Origin: Lasiodiplodia sp. COLG20
Lineage: Eukaryota > Ascomycota > Dothideomycetes > Botryosphaeriales > Botryosphaeriaceae
Assembly: GCA_009801085.1 (NCBI GenBank)
Contig: VNWV01000001.1
Location: forward strand, 3,596,001-3,660,000
Direction: 5' to 3'
DNA: 64,000 nucleotides
A model generated the notes under the pieces. It saw only the letters and a list, made by a program, of their open reading frames with translations. It was not told the DNA's origin and did not search any database. A program made the translations under genes and the position numbers. This document shows, one piece after another, positions 23,491-35,324 of the stretch (positions are counted from its first letter, which is position 1; the number at the start of each line of letters is the position of its first letter).

Positions 23491-24006
23491 ACGTTGCAGT
23501 ATAGTCGTTTATGTAAACAATTTTCCGTATCTATCTTTGTGCTGATTGTGGCATTGTATGTAATGACGAGGATGGACTCTTTCAGCATGACTTTTGTAGA
23601 GGTTATCATGAATTGAATTTGAGCTGGCATTCATGCCAACAACACGGAATATTTAGTTTAGCTACGACTACTATTTACGCGTGACCGCAGTTGTAATCAG
23701 GCAGCAGCCAGGCTGAGTTATCGTCCCGACGATGTACAGCTGATTATATCCAATGGAATGGGGTCAGGCATGGCGAGGTGGGGCTGTCGCTGCCTCAGCC
23801 TCGCCTCGCCCCGCCAGATGAGCCCCACCACGATCAGCTCCGCTCTCTCGGCCCTCTCATCTGCTGAAACTTTTCTTTTTATCTTGTTAAAGACTGCTTG
23901 AATCTCCCACACTGCCTACCTGCTTATGGTTATCCCTTACCTCTATTAAAGCTTCGTTTTGTTTTGCTTTTCCACCGGGGCCGCCAAAGTGCATTCAAAT
24001 TGAGAG
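23491..24006. other. Intergenic, promoter side of PNP_UDP gene
   Basis: No ORF of interest. Pyrimidine-rich stretches occur just upstream of the PNP_UDP start (23870-23980), common in fungal leaders. Confidence 0.45.
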
Positions 24007-25140
24007 ATGTCCGAGACACCTGGACAGAAGCGCCGACCCCCACGCAGCCAATACGCGGTCGGATGGATTTGCGCCGTGGAGACCGAGGTTGTAGCAGCTC
24101 TCGAACTCCTGGATGAGGAGTACCTTCCACCTCCTTCGGACGGGGCGAACGACAACACCGTCTACGCCTTCGGCCGTATCGGACAGCACGACATCGTTGT
24201 TGCATCTCTGCCAAAGGGAAAGTACGGTACGACCTCGGCTGCTAGCGTCGCGAGGGACATGCTGCGCAGCTTCCCGACTATTAAGTTTGGATTGATGGTT
24301 GGGATAGCTGGCGGGGCACCGTCGGCAAAGCACGACGTTCGACTGGGCGATGTTGTCGTGAGCGCGCCTGACAAGCAGTCTGGTGGTGTGGTTCGATACG
24401 ACTTCGGAAAATCGATACAGACTAAGAAGTTCCAGCGCACTGGGTCTCTGAACGCTCCCCCTCTGTTCCTCCTTAGTGCTGTTCAGATGCTGTCGACCGA
24501 GCACAGACGAAAGGGCCATCGCATCGCCCAGACAGCCGAGCAGCTCATCGAGAACAACGAGAATCTGGAAGAGGAATTTGAGAGGCCTGCACCAGAGACA
24601 GACCGCTTGTACCTCTCGACATACATCCACCAAGACGACGAAAGGAGTTGCAAAGAAGCGTGCGACCAAGGAGAGTCGAAGCTGGTCCCCCGTCCCGAAA
24701 GAACCAGGAACAAAAGGAACAAGACGGCGATTCATTACGGCTTGATCGCGTCCGCGGACAAACTGATGAAAGATGCTGTGGTCCGCGATGAATTGTCTCA
24801 GCAGGAGGACATCCTTTGCTTTGAGATGGAGGCAGCGGGGCTGATGGACCACTTTCCCTGCCTTATCATCCGCGGTATCTGCGACTATTCGGACACGCAT
24901 AAAAACGACATCTGGCAGGGATATGCCGCTGTGGCTGCCGCAGCGTATGCAAAAGAGCTCTTGTTGGCCATTCCCGTGACTCAGGTGCAGGAAGCTCAAC
25001 CTGTGACTCTTGAACAGGTTCCGCCTCCTGCCTATACGAAGCAGGTCAACAACTTCTTCGGAATGTCTAATCAGTCTGGAGGGCACTCCATCTCTGGAAG
25101 TTCTTTCGAGTCAGGTGGTGGAACCATCAACATCGGATAG
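24007..25140 (+). CDS. Stand-alone PNP_UDP-family protein with C-terminal amyloid-like motif
   Basis: Intronless, 377 residues. The nucleoside-phosphorylase fold is full length: YAVGWICAVETEVVAALELLDEE near residue 17, GRIGQHDIVVASLPKGKYGTTSAA near 56, GLMVGIAGGAPS near 95, LGDVVVS, then IHYGLIASADKLMKDAVVRD near 245, CFEMEAAGLMDHFPCLIIRGICDYSDTHKND near 275-305. This is the fungal version usually fused to the N-terminus of NLRs. After a short proline-rich linker the last 33 residues are G/N/S-rich (NNFFG...SGG...ISGSSF...TINIG) and resemble the N-terminus of the NACHT-WD40 protein encoded 645 bp downstream on the same strand. By analogy with HET-S/NWD2 and other fungal pairs, the tail would be templated into an amyloid fold by the receptor, activating the enzyme domain. 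The domain call is firm; the signalling role is inferred. Confidence 0.85.
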   Translation: MSETPGQKRRPPRSQYAVGWICAVETEVVAALELLDEEYLPPPSDGANDNTVYAFGRIGQHDIVVASLPKGKYGTTSAASVARDMLRSFPTIKFGLMVGIAGGAPSAKHDVRLGDVVVSAPDKQSGGVVRYDFGKSIQTKKFQRTGSLNAPPLFLLSAVQMLSTEHRRKGHRIAQTAEQLIENNENLEEEFERPAPETDRLYLSTYIHQDDERSCKEACDQGESKLVPRPERTRNKRNKTAIHYGLIASADKLMKDAVVRDELSQQEDILCFEMEAAGLMDHFPCLIIRGICDYSDTHKNDIWQGYAAVAAAAYAKELLLAIPVTQVQEAQPVTLEQVPPPAYTKQVNNFFGMSNQSGGHSISGSSFESGGGTINIG

Positions 25141-25785
25141 GAGTCAGTCAGGATAATCCGAGTGGGAGGACTCGTTGTATTCCAGTATTTTCCTTTTCTT
25201 TTTAACAAAAAACCATGTCGAGGTTATTCATCCGCATATTTCTTCGAGTCTAAAAGAAATATCAATGCGCAAGAACAGGCTATTCCTATAGACAGCAGTA
25301 TCTCTCGCCTCAAATTGATGTCACGCTTCATACCTCGCGTGCCAATCAAAAATTTAATTGTGGAGACTACTTCCGCAAATATTCGAGTTTTGGAGAATTC
25401 GCAGTTTAACCTCGCGATGGTAAGCACAATGCTATTCCTTGCTTTATCACAGGGTTTAACTCTCCCTCGATATTGCTTTGATGGTTCTAGCGAGTGCTTC
25501 AGGTAGGAATCAGTCCTTCGCCCCCACGCCTGCCCCAGCACGCGAACGAGTGGGGCCAGCTGAAAAACAGAAAAAAAAAAAAACACGTGTGCAACGCAGA
25601 CACGTCGGAAAGCACTCCGTACACGTCGACACGTTATCTAGTCGATCTTGACTTCGAGCGTGTGAGGTGCATCTCACTCCCAAAGATTTCCCAAGCCCGA
25701 GAACCTCGATACTTCACTTCAGGAACGACCGGACCACGCACTCTTGTAGCGCAAATGTGCGCGATGACGCTGCACAAATCGCAAC
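25141..25785. other. Spacer between PNP_UDP gene and NLR
   Basis: No gene. Contains a poly-A run near 25570 and the probable NLR promoter. Confidence 0.45.
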
Positions 25786-28700
25786 ATGGCAGGCCAATCG
25801 AACAACTTTGACGGGACGAGTGTGTCGGGAGGTTTCAATGTGCAGGGGAACCAGTTCAACGGACCTGTCAACATTGGAGGTAAGGCTGGAGAGCAAGGAA
25901 AGGATTCGTCTCTCATATACTAAGTGATGCAGGGTCAAGTCGCGATGATACGGACGACCTCCAGTACCTTCGTCTATTGAAAATTGTGAACCCTGAAGAC
26001 GAGAGGAGACGAATTCTCACAGTCAAGGACCAATTGGTGACAGCATCTTATTCCTGGATACTTGAGGACAAAGATTTTCAGTCCTGGCTCAATGAGGATA
26101 CGAATCACCTACTCTGGATCAAGGGTGGACCTGGAAAAGGAAAGACCATGATGATGGCTGGCCTCATTGACGTCCTGTCCGAACCAAGAAACTCAAAGGG
26201 CACTGTCGCCCTATCTTACTTCTTCTGTCAGAACTCAGAAACTGAACTTCGTAAGGCTACCTCAATCGTGAAAGGCCTTATTTACATGCTGGCCTTCCGA
26301 GAAAGGAGCCTAGTTCACCACCTCAAGGAGGCGTACGAAGCAGGCGGAAAAGAGGTTTTCACAGGCCCGAGAGCGCTCTCTGCTCTGTGGGGCGTCCTGG
26401 AGGTCATGTTGAGAGATACTCATGATGCAAGAGTCTACCTTTTAGTAGATGGACTGGACGAATGCGATAATACAGAGGTCGACGAGTTCCTGTACCTGTT
26501 GAGCCGTCGCAATAGTGCCACACTCAACAGTATCAAACCAGGGAAAATCAAGTGGCTCGTCACAAGCCGACCTCTTCCACGAATCGAACATATCATCGGA
26601 CCAGACCAGGACAGGTGTAGGATAAGCCTCGAGATTGAAGCCCAGCGTGTATCCCAAGGTGTTGAAACCTTCATCAATGAGAAGATCAAGGAACTGAGCA
26701 AACTCTGGAATGCAGAGACCACCGAGAACGTCCGCTCCTATCTCCAACAGAATGCTGAAGGGACTTTCCTTTGGGTCGCTCTCGTTTGTCAAAGACTTCA
26801 AAGATTCCCTCCATGGAAGGTGGAAGACGAGCTTACAAAGCTCACAAGTCTTCAGCGAGGTCTGGACTCGTTCTACGAGAGGATGATGCAGGCTGTTCGA
26901 GACGAGATCCCAGAGTACGCAGACTTGTGTATTAACATCCTCCGAACAACGACTCTTGCCTACCGTCCACTTCGCCTGCAAGAACTAGGAACCGTAGTTG
27001 CTTTGCCTAATGAGCTTCAAAGCGACGACTCACCAAGCTTTAAGGCTTTGAGGGACTTGATTGAGCGATGCGGGTCGTTCATACTCGTGCACGAGGACGG
27101 AATCTATTTTGTTCATCAGTCTGCAAAGGATTACTTGAATACGAGGAGCGGCTCCGAAGATTTTGCCTTCGATCGGTTAGAAGAGCACGCTTCAATTGCA
27201 GAAAAGTGTCTTGATACACTGAACTCGTGCCTTAAAGACCATCAATTTCCAGATCCGGCAGCTCTCAGGAAACAAGAGCTAGGTAGAGATGAATTGCAAC
27301 TACTGTCGAGGATCGCCTACGCATGTTCCTACTGGATCCACCATACTCTCGAGTCTGTCGCTCAGACCTCCCTCAAGGACTATATTCCAAACCAAGAAAA
27401 AATCTGCAATCTGCTCGAATCCCGCCTAATTGCCTGGGTCCATGCCTTAAGCTCTCTAAAAGAAGTGACGCCATGCGTCATAACGGTCAAAGCATTGCTG
27501 GATGTGAGTGACCTTGAAAAGTCTAGATAGAACTTGCTAACACCACCACACAGATACAGGGTTTCGAGAGCACAAACCTCTTCTATATGATGCAGGAAAT
27601 GTATCGCTTCCTCCGGCAAAATAGACACATCATTGAAGAATTCCCCAATCAAGCGTACGCCTCCGCTCTTCTCTTCCTGCCGCGATCATCATGGATCCGA
27701 GAAAACTACCAGGACCACATTCCAAAATGGATCAAATTGACAACACGGCTGAAAGACACTTGGGACGCGTGCCTGGAAACACTGCTGGGTCACTCAGAAG
27801 GCGTAGAATCTCTTGCTTTCTCCTCTGATGGCAGCCTCCTGGCCTCCAAATCAAGGGATTGTACTCGGCTTTGGGAGACCGAAACTGGGAGATGTCGTGG
27901 TATGATCAGTCACGATCCATTCCATTATGTTCGTGATATTCTTGCTTTCTCGCCAGATGATCGACTACTCATTTCAGAATCCGAAAACGGCCTCGAGATA
28001 CTGGATATCGCTACAGGCTCTCAGCAACACCTTCCCGTTCGATCATCTCCCTGGGTAAGGTATAATAGCGAATACCTCGCATCTTTCGAAGACGGTTGCG
28101 TCAGATTCTGGAACATTCTCACTGGGGAAAGATGTGGCGGTTTTAAGCCTTGTGGGAAGTATGTTGCTGATTTGGCTTTTTCACATGATGGCAAACGCTT
28201 TGCAGTCGAAGATGAAACCAACATCGAAATTCGGGATCTGGAAACCTCAAACATCGTCGCGACATTTCGAGAGCACTACAACTCCATCAAGTCCATCCAA
28301 TTCTCACCGGACAGCCGCCTCGTACTTTCCGTGTGCTCCACGTGTATCTGGCTTTGGCCTCAAGCAACGGCAAAGCCGGGAAAGAAGCTCGAAAGCCACT
28401 TAGACGAGGTGGGATCCGCTAAATTTTCCCCCGATGGAAGACTCATCTCATCCATCCACAAATCTGAAGCCATTGTGATTCTCTGGGAAACTTCAACCGG
28501 AAACAAGCTTCACGTCTTTACTCCCGAGTCAGCCCTCTGGGGACCAGTTGAGATTTCGCCAGACAATAGAAGAATGGTGGCTCAATATTCCTGGAGCACC
28601 GCAATGTGGGATACTACAACTGGAAAGGAGATTGCAAAAATTCACCTTCCCCCGAAAAGTTTTATGTACTTTGTCAAATGTTCAAAAGAAGGAAACATCG

Positions 28701-30181
28701 TAGCCGAAGTCCATGGCTCGAAAATGAGAATATGGGAAATAGCAACAGGAGATCTCCTGGGTGTTTTTGAGGGCCATTTATTGAGTATTCTGGCCCTCGA
28801 ATTCTCCCCCGCAGGTGGTATCGTTGCCTCTGCATCAAGGGACGGTGCTGTAAAACTTTGGGATTTGAATAAAATCACCCCGAGCCAACCCACGTTCCGG
28901 GACGAAATCACATCGATGAAAAGTCTTACTATTTCATCAGATGGTACCCTTGCTGCGTTCGTATTATTATACGAGTGCATATGTGTTCGGGATCTGAAAT
29001 CAGGATTATCCAGGATCATATATCGCCCTGGACAGTTTGATCCGGGCTTCTATATATCTGACCACGAACTCGTCATTTCACCGGACAAGAATCTTCTTGC
29101 TTGCTATGATGGCTTTAATTTATGGGTCAGAGATACTGAGAAAGGATCATTACTTTACGAAATTTCACGTCCTAACTATCTTATTCGTCGAATTAAGTTT
29201 TCGGCAGACAGTAGTCTTCTCAAGATTGAGTACGTCGACGATAGCGTCCTTGTGGAGAACCATAACCGGGCGTTTAAGAATGTTTTGAGACCATCTCATT
29301 CAGGATCAACTCAATCACAACTCTCTCCTGATGGAAGGTTTATTGTTCAGCTGGAAAAAAGTCTTCGCACTGTTTGTCTTTGGGAACGAGAAGAAGAGTC
29401 CGAGCAAGAGACTTTTAGGTTTGAACTGGGAGGATCAGGCGGCATTGCTACATTCTCGCCAGACAATAAGTTCATTGCTTTTGTCTCAAGAGAAAATTCC
29501 ATCAGTGTCTGGGAAATAGAGACGGGGGCTTGTCACAACGTCTCCTCGAACCTTATATGCTCTACTGGTGTGGGTTCGTTCTCTCACGACAATCGCTTCC
29601 TTGCACATGCCTTTGGTCTTCTCAAGCTGATCCCTGGATTCTCACGGGCTCAACCATCCGTTTTTGCGGATCCGGTTAAGTTGGTCACATTTTCGCCAGA
29701 TGCTAGGATGGTTGCAGCAGTTTTGGGTAGCGCGATAGTGCTATGGAAGACACCGTCTAGGCCACCCGCTGTAAAGCTCGAGTACGATCAGAAGCAAGTC
29801 AGCGACATCACTTTCTTACCGGATCGGGACATTCTCATAGCTGGACACGAAGATGGTACGATTCGATCTTGGGATACGAACAACTATGCCTTACTCCACA
29901 CACTCGATACACTAGATTGTCCCCCACGGTTTTCTTTGGATATTAAGAGGAAGTTTCTCTGGACCGGGAATCAGGGATTCTTTGTTGACGAAGTTTTGCA
30001 ACGCCGTAAGGAGCCTGCTGTCACTCTCAAAGATAACTGGGTCTTCTTCAACAGAGAAAGAGTCCTTTGGTTACCCACCGAATTCACGCTTGCTGACCAG
30101 TCTGGGTGGATTGGATCTGACAAGTCTTTGACTGTTTTAGGTCCATCCTGCGAATTGACGATTGTCCAGTTCGATATTTAG
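25786..30181 (+). CDS. NACHT-WD40 NOD-like receptor with N-terminal amyloid-like motif
   Basis: Three exons: 25786-25879, 25933-27503 and 27554-30181 (introns 53 and 50 nt, donors GTAAGG and GTGAGT). They give 1,430 residues in frame. Residues 1-32, encoded mostly by the small first exon, are G/N/Q/F-rich (NNFDG, SGGFNVQGNQF, PVNIGG) and match the tail of the neighbouring PNP_UDP protein. The NACHT domain follows, with Walker A GGPGKGKT (about 96-103) and Walker B YLLVDGLDEC (about 199-209), then a helical region and, from about residue 620, roughly 14 WD40 repeats (FSPD, LWETETG, LWD-type endings), enough for two seven-bladed propellers. The repeats are diverged from one another, unlike the near-identical hypervariable repeats of HET-E/D types. 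Expected role: ligand sensing by WD40, oligomerisation by NACHT, amyloid templating of the partner by the N-terminal motif. Confidence 0.9.
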
Positions 30182-31188
30182 CATCCTGCTTCATCGAACG
30201 GTGTAGTAGTGTCACGTTAGCCTTCATAGACTTAGGAATATGAAAGACATGATGAAGATGCTTAAACCCCGTTTGTCGAATTAAGTTTCTTGAAGAAGGT
30301 TCTTGGGCGTCGCCCGTAATGCCTACGAATTTGTGGAAGCTTCCACGCAGAGCCTGGAAGTAGTCTCGTTCGTGCCCGGACCGTTGAGAGAGAAATTCTT
30401 TTTGAATGAAGGACTTAATGGGCTAGATTGTGAGTCAAGGAAGACGTCGCTGTGTCTCCATGAGAAGGAATATGGCAAGGTACATGACATGAGCATCATG
30501 TGTTGATCGTTGAGTGTGCGCTGCTGCAAGCTGCTGGAAAGAGTCGGAATAGCTGTAAGGATTGTGGCAGCATGGAACAAAAGCAAAATGACAAGATTTT
30601 GCGATGCAAGATCATGAGAAAGGCCCTTATTAAATCATGAACTATGCAAATGTGGGTATATTGTTGTTGAAGGTACGCTAACGTGCTCGTCAATGAAGTG
30701 TCATCCGATAACGAAGTCACATCGACACATGTTCTATTGAAGATCGAATTAAATCCACGATTGACGCAGTAGCACTTCCCATCAAACACATCAAACACCT
30801 CGGCGATCTGATATACTCATCACCAAAGACCGCTACGGATCGACCCACCATCATGATTTCCGAACAAACCTAGAACATCCTCAGTTCTGAAATTTGGCGA
30901 ACTAAAGGCATACTGAATTTTGTAAGAAAAGAAGAGACAAGAGAAAAAGAAGAACTCTAGGCAACAAGAAACCCGGGAATCCACAAAATTTTCTGTCCCC
31001 CATCAATCCGGAAAACGCCCAGCAACAACAAAGTCAAGGAGCTTGTTCTCTCACACACCGCCGTGTCCCGCCCGCAACAGGTCGTCCGACGTATATCTTG
31101 GTGTCCGCCGCTCCAGCCCCAGCAATCCGTCCTCCTTCCACCCACCTCCACTAATCCACGGTCGTCGTCGGCATCGGGGAAAGGGCGA
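30182..31188. other. Intergenic, about 1 kb
   Basis: Nothing supported; small ORFs on both strands have no family features. Separates the NLR from the convergent NSA2 gene. Confidence 0.5.
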
Positions 31189-32536
31189 TCAGACGAGGAG
31201 CACGCTTGGTACACCAGTTAGTGTGCCGAATGAGATGAGCAACGGGGGAAAGGGTGTTTCGACTTACGCGTTCAGGCAGCCGTCGTTCTCAGGGTTGTCT
31301 ACTGGGTGTCAGCTTGATCCGCCAAGGGTAGTATAGAAAAAATGGTCTGGCTGGCTTACTCGTGACCTGGGCCCAGCGGCCCCAGACGACCTTGCCGGTC
31401 GTGGTGGTCAATCCCAAGTCGCTGACGTTCACCTCGATGATGGTACCCTTGGTCAATACGCCGAGCTGGGTGTAGAGCGTTGCTTGAGGGTTCTTCTTGA
31501 CCTGTGGTCCGGTCAGATATCAGGCTCCAATTGACGTGATATTTTGAAAAACTTACTGAGATGATAGGCAGTTGAACCGTGACGCCGAGCTCAGGGTGAG
31601 TGACGTTGGCCTTCTTGTATCTGCTTGAATGAGACATGTATGTACTGATTGACACAGGAAAGAAAGCTGACGTACCGCAGGCCCATAGGACGGATAAACC
31701 GCTCGAATTTCACTGGCTAAAGAGGCGTAAAAAAGCGTTAAAGACTGCATCTTCTCAAAGGCTTGATTGGACTTTGTGGGTTTAGAGAAGCTCGAAGGAG
31801 TCCCCAGAAGGGTCGAAAAATCGCAAAAAAGTCCAGAAACGAGTGGAACTTACGCGTCTCGTGTAATCGGCACCCACGAATGTGGGTTTGGTCTGCAGCG
31901 CCCTTGTCAGTATTGTTTCTCCAAGAGATATGGGTAGGTGGAGGCTGTGGTTGATGCTCTGGCGGACCGGGGAACGGTCCGGCAGCTCGGCAGACCCGAA
32001 GACCGCAACAACCAAGGAACGGGTGAACATACGATCATGCGCTTCCAGCTCTTGTGCTTCCTCTTCCCGCTCGTAATGGCCTTAAACCTACGATACTGTC
32101 AGCAACTCAATTCCTCACGCACAGCACTATTGGATTCTCACATCTCCTCCTCTGCAATTCCCTTCACCTTAGGCAACGGCACAGCAAAGCGCGCAGCCTT
32201 CTCATTCCGCTTATTCTTGATCTGCGACGACAGCGCCTTGGCATTGTTCTGATCGGAGCGGTCGAGCAGGTACTGCGGGACGGCTTCCTTGGACGGTTCC
32301 TGGGCGTCGGCAGATTTGACGTTGCGCTGCTCCTTCTCGCGGATCTGCTTCTTCATCTGAATCTTCTCCTTGCGCCTCTTCTCCTGGTAGAGCTTCGCGC
32401 GCAGGCCGCGCAGGTTCTGCGCATCCTTGGACGCCTCGTGGCGCTCGCGGGCGGCGCGCTTGCGGACGCGTTCTTCGTGGTCGAATCTCCGGCCGTGCTC
32501 CTTGCGGAACTTCTCCATGTACTCGTTCTGCGGCAT
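31189..32536 (-). CDS. NSA2: Ribosome biogenesis protein NSA2
   Basis: Eight exons: 32536-32142, 32087-32033, 31892-31854, 31716-31676, 31620-31557, 31501-31360, 31298-31268 and 31204-31189. They sum to exactly 261 codons (260 residues), the standard length. Conserved landmarks: [23 protein letters not shown] at the start, [24 protein letters not shown], the TKPTFVG block, [36 protein letters not shown] and the [14 protein letters not shown] end. NSA2 is a nuclear/nucleolar component of pre-60S particles related to the eS8 fold and needed for 27S pre-rRNA processing. The last intron (31205-31267) must end in AAG to give the invariant LNAVLLV terminus, showing that this genome uses AAG acceptors. 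It is the only clear housekeeping gene here. Confidence 0.95.
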
Positions 32537-33245
32537 CTTGGCGGTTGTGAGGGGGGCGGAGGCGAGGTGTGGCGGGGGGAGGGGAGTTGGTGATGCGGGC
32601 GTCGGAGGCTCAAGTGAGGATCTGGTACTTCCATGGAGTCGAGAATTTGGGCGGATAAATTGTTTCGCCGAGCGCTTATCTCTTATCGGCTCCGCCGAGC
32701 CTCAGGGCCTCCTCCGCCGCCGCTCCGCACCTGTCATCCCTGCACACCACGTGCTTGACGGATCCGTTTTCTCGAATCTGAGTCTTTCGCCTTTGGGATA
32801 TCGTCGTAAGAGCTACATGGAACAAAATTCCCGTATTGTCATTTTGGAATTTGATTTGAGATAACAATTTCCATAGGCCTCAAAGCCGTCAAATTAACGT
32901 TTTTTTCCTCGAGCGTCCGTGCTTTTTCCTTGCTTTATTGCGCTCGTGTGGACGTTTTTCCCTTCGGCATCTTCGACCCTGCGTCTCTTCTGTCCGCGCA
33001 GCTACTTGGCCCCTGCAGCGCTTCTTTCCGTGCGGGCTGTCAGTCCTTGGTGGGGTTCGTAACACAAAATCCATTCCGATGTATGTACACATTAAGCTCA
33101 ACGGCGCCATGAAGTACGAGGCCAGTGGCCATGTCCATGCCATACTACATACTCGCAGCTACAAGAGAGCCTCGCTTAGCTTCATCTTCACACCGCAAAC
33201 ACTGCACCCTTCACAGCACCCAACTGAGCGAACTACTCTCTTGCC
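32537..33245. other. Intergenic, NSA2 promoter side
   Basis: NSA2 leader and promoter; no other gene supported. Small ORFs are GC-rich shadows. Confidence 0.5.
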
Positions 33246-34314
33246 ATGCCGCGAGAAATATACAGCACACCACTCGGTCCTCTGGCCAATTCCGTAGTCG
33301 ACATCTCCACCGTTGCCAAACCAGGCCACTACCGCCTAATTGATTGCTCCCACTGAGTGCAGCACCAGTCTCTCGGCATCTACGAGTCCAAGCCCCCATG
33401 GCGGCCATCTCCTACTCCCGCCTTCCCTACGTCTGGCACGGAAACGCCTTTTGACGCAACCACAAGTCCACCCGACCCCAACGCCTTTGTCGTCAAAGGC
33501 GCAGAAGGTCATGGAGCCGCCACGCCCCGTGGTCCTGCTCAGGTAGGAACGCGGACCCGGCGCGTGGCGGGTTCCCGACGGCGCGGCGAAGGGGGACGGT
33601 TGCGGAGGTCGTCGCACGCAAATCGGCCGCGGCACCGCCGCGTGAGGTGCTCGAGGCTTGCACCTACCCTGAGGCTTTGGACTGGACGGCTGAAGACGGC
33701 TCGACGACACGCGGTGATATCTCTGCCGACGTTCATGAGTGCGTTGTCAGATGACTGGGGCGTGGGTCGCCTTCGTGCGGCATGGACACGCCGACCAGCC
33801 CGAAGCAAGAGCACATGCGCTGTGGCAGAACGTGTACTGGCGAGCGTCGTCGCGGTCGGTGGACATGGTGTTGGGCGTCATGGGAATGTTCGGCGTCGCG
33901 TTGGGCCCATGCGCATTCGAGCCGCACGACAGGGTAGGCGCGACGATAGCGCTCGCGATGGAAATACTCAGGAGAGGAGGGGAGCCTACTTTGCTGGCCA
34001 TGGCGGACGACGTTCCGCCCAGTCGCTTCCTCTCTGCTTTCCCCAAGTTTCCTGCAACTGACGTCACTGGCACCGTCGACTTTTCGACAGCGACCGACAA
34101 TCAGATGTTTGACTTGATGTTATGGTGGGTTAATGACCTGGCTGATTCGAGTATGGGTGACGACGGCTATGGGTCCCTTTCGAGCAGAGCCGCGTCCGTC
34201 GTTGATACGGGGGAGATCGTCGAGAAGATAACTTTCCTGTCGATACAGAACGACGACCTGCGTGCTAACAAGTTTTGTGTCGGGGTGGCCGCCAGGAACG
34301 GCAAGATTTGGTAG
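33246..34314 (+). pseudogene. Degraded HET-family gene
   Basis: Begins MPREIYSTPLGPLANSVVDI from ATG 33246, a typical opening of one subfamily of fungal HET proteins, and hits TGA at 33354-33356. Coding-like sequence continues with changes of frame: QSLGIYESKPPWRP, AISYS...YVWHGNAF (the HET SYVW block), FVVKGAEGHG. The region that should hold the LWLDRLCI block and the following core is absent. The last part is a long open frame, 33739-34314, with YWRASSRSVDMVLGVMGMFGV, DRVGATIALAMEILRRGG and FPKFPATDVTG, the characteristic C-terminal part of the same subfamily. So the locus has at least one stop, frame changes and a central deletion. Only the 191-residue tail ORF could be mistaken for a gene. 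Confidence 0.6.
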
Positions 34315-34739
34315 ACTCTCCAGAACAGTGACTCGCACCTCACTGAAACGCACGCGGCGTTCATCAGATTCCTCAGGCATGCCCGTGACTACTACCGAGC
34401 AGAAATGCCGGCGTCAAATTCAGGACCTTTCAAACTTCCTCATTAAAGCTCATTTCGGGCAATCATTGCTGAGCGGCACGCGCCGGGCAGACTCCATAGA
34501 TCTGGGGCTGCCACTCTGGGCGAGTGCTTCGATCCGGTCTTTGAGAGGAAGTGGCACGAACTGCGCTTATCTATTGGAGGTCCTGACTACCTTCGTCCTG
34601 GGACTTTTCGTGGAGATACACTCTTGTGTACGTAGGACTACAAAAAATCACCCACATGGTCAAAGTCTGTGTTTCATTCCCGATCCTTCATGCATTGATA
34701 CCGAATAAAATACTTCTGAGCTTGTCTTGCTGTTGAATT

Positions 34740-35160
34740 ATGATGAAAGAGTCGCAACATGCTCAAGTTAGAAAAGACGTAGATGAATGGTCCAACCGGG
34801 CCTGCACACCGCGCTGTTCCCCTCATTGCTGTTTAAGCGAGCCCCCAGCAGCACATCCTATCTGAAAAGGAATGGGAAATCGAAACACCTTGAATCGAGC
34901 AGCGAGGGCAATCATGTGGATTCCTCCAGGCGAGCTAACCAGATTGTCTTCGGCAATTCGCTGAGTGCTGGTCTCGGAAATACGCTCTTCACCCCACCTT
35001 ATCATCGCGTTGATGCTGCACGTCTATTTTTGTAAGCGTCATTCATCATCAGCGATCTGCATGTGTGATTCCACTATGGCCGACCTCCATGAGGGATACG
35101 CGTAAGCGATGCGGGGTATAATTGATACCGTAAATGCCAATGTAGTGTGTTTGTTCATCG
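34740..35160 (+). repeat. Diverged duplicate, copy 1 (HET-s-like tail fragment)
   Basis: Shares extended similarity with 38690-39110, clearest where the stop codon and downstream sequence run GTAAGCGTCATTCATCATCAG here and GTAAGCATCATTCATTATCAG there; most differences are C/T or G/A. In this copy the frame ending at TAA near 35033-35035 encodes a basic stretch with SSRRANQIVFGN, which looks like a HET-s-type repeat core. It is probably the 3' remnant of a motif-bearing gene; no intact 5' part was found because an in-frame TGA lies upstream. Confidence 0.45.
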
Positions 35161-35324
35161 TGAGGGGTTTATTTACTGCTCATCTTGGACCACATGTGAA
35201 TACTATACTTGCGGCTATTGAAATCATCACCACTGAGGGAGGTGGCAAGAAGGAGTCACTTATGTTGCTTCAGTCAACGTGACGCCCAGTTGAATGATAT
35301 ATTTCATATGGAACAATACAATCC

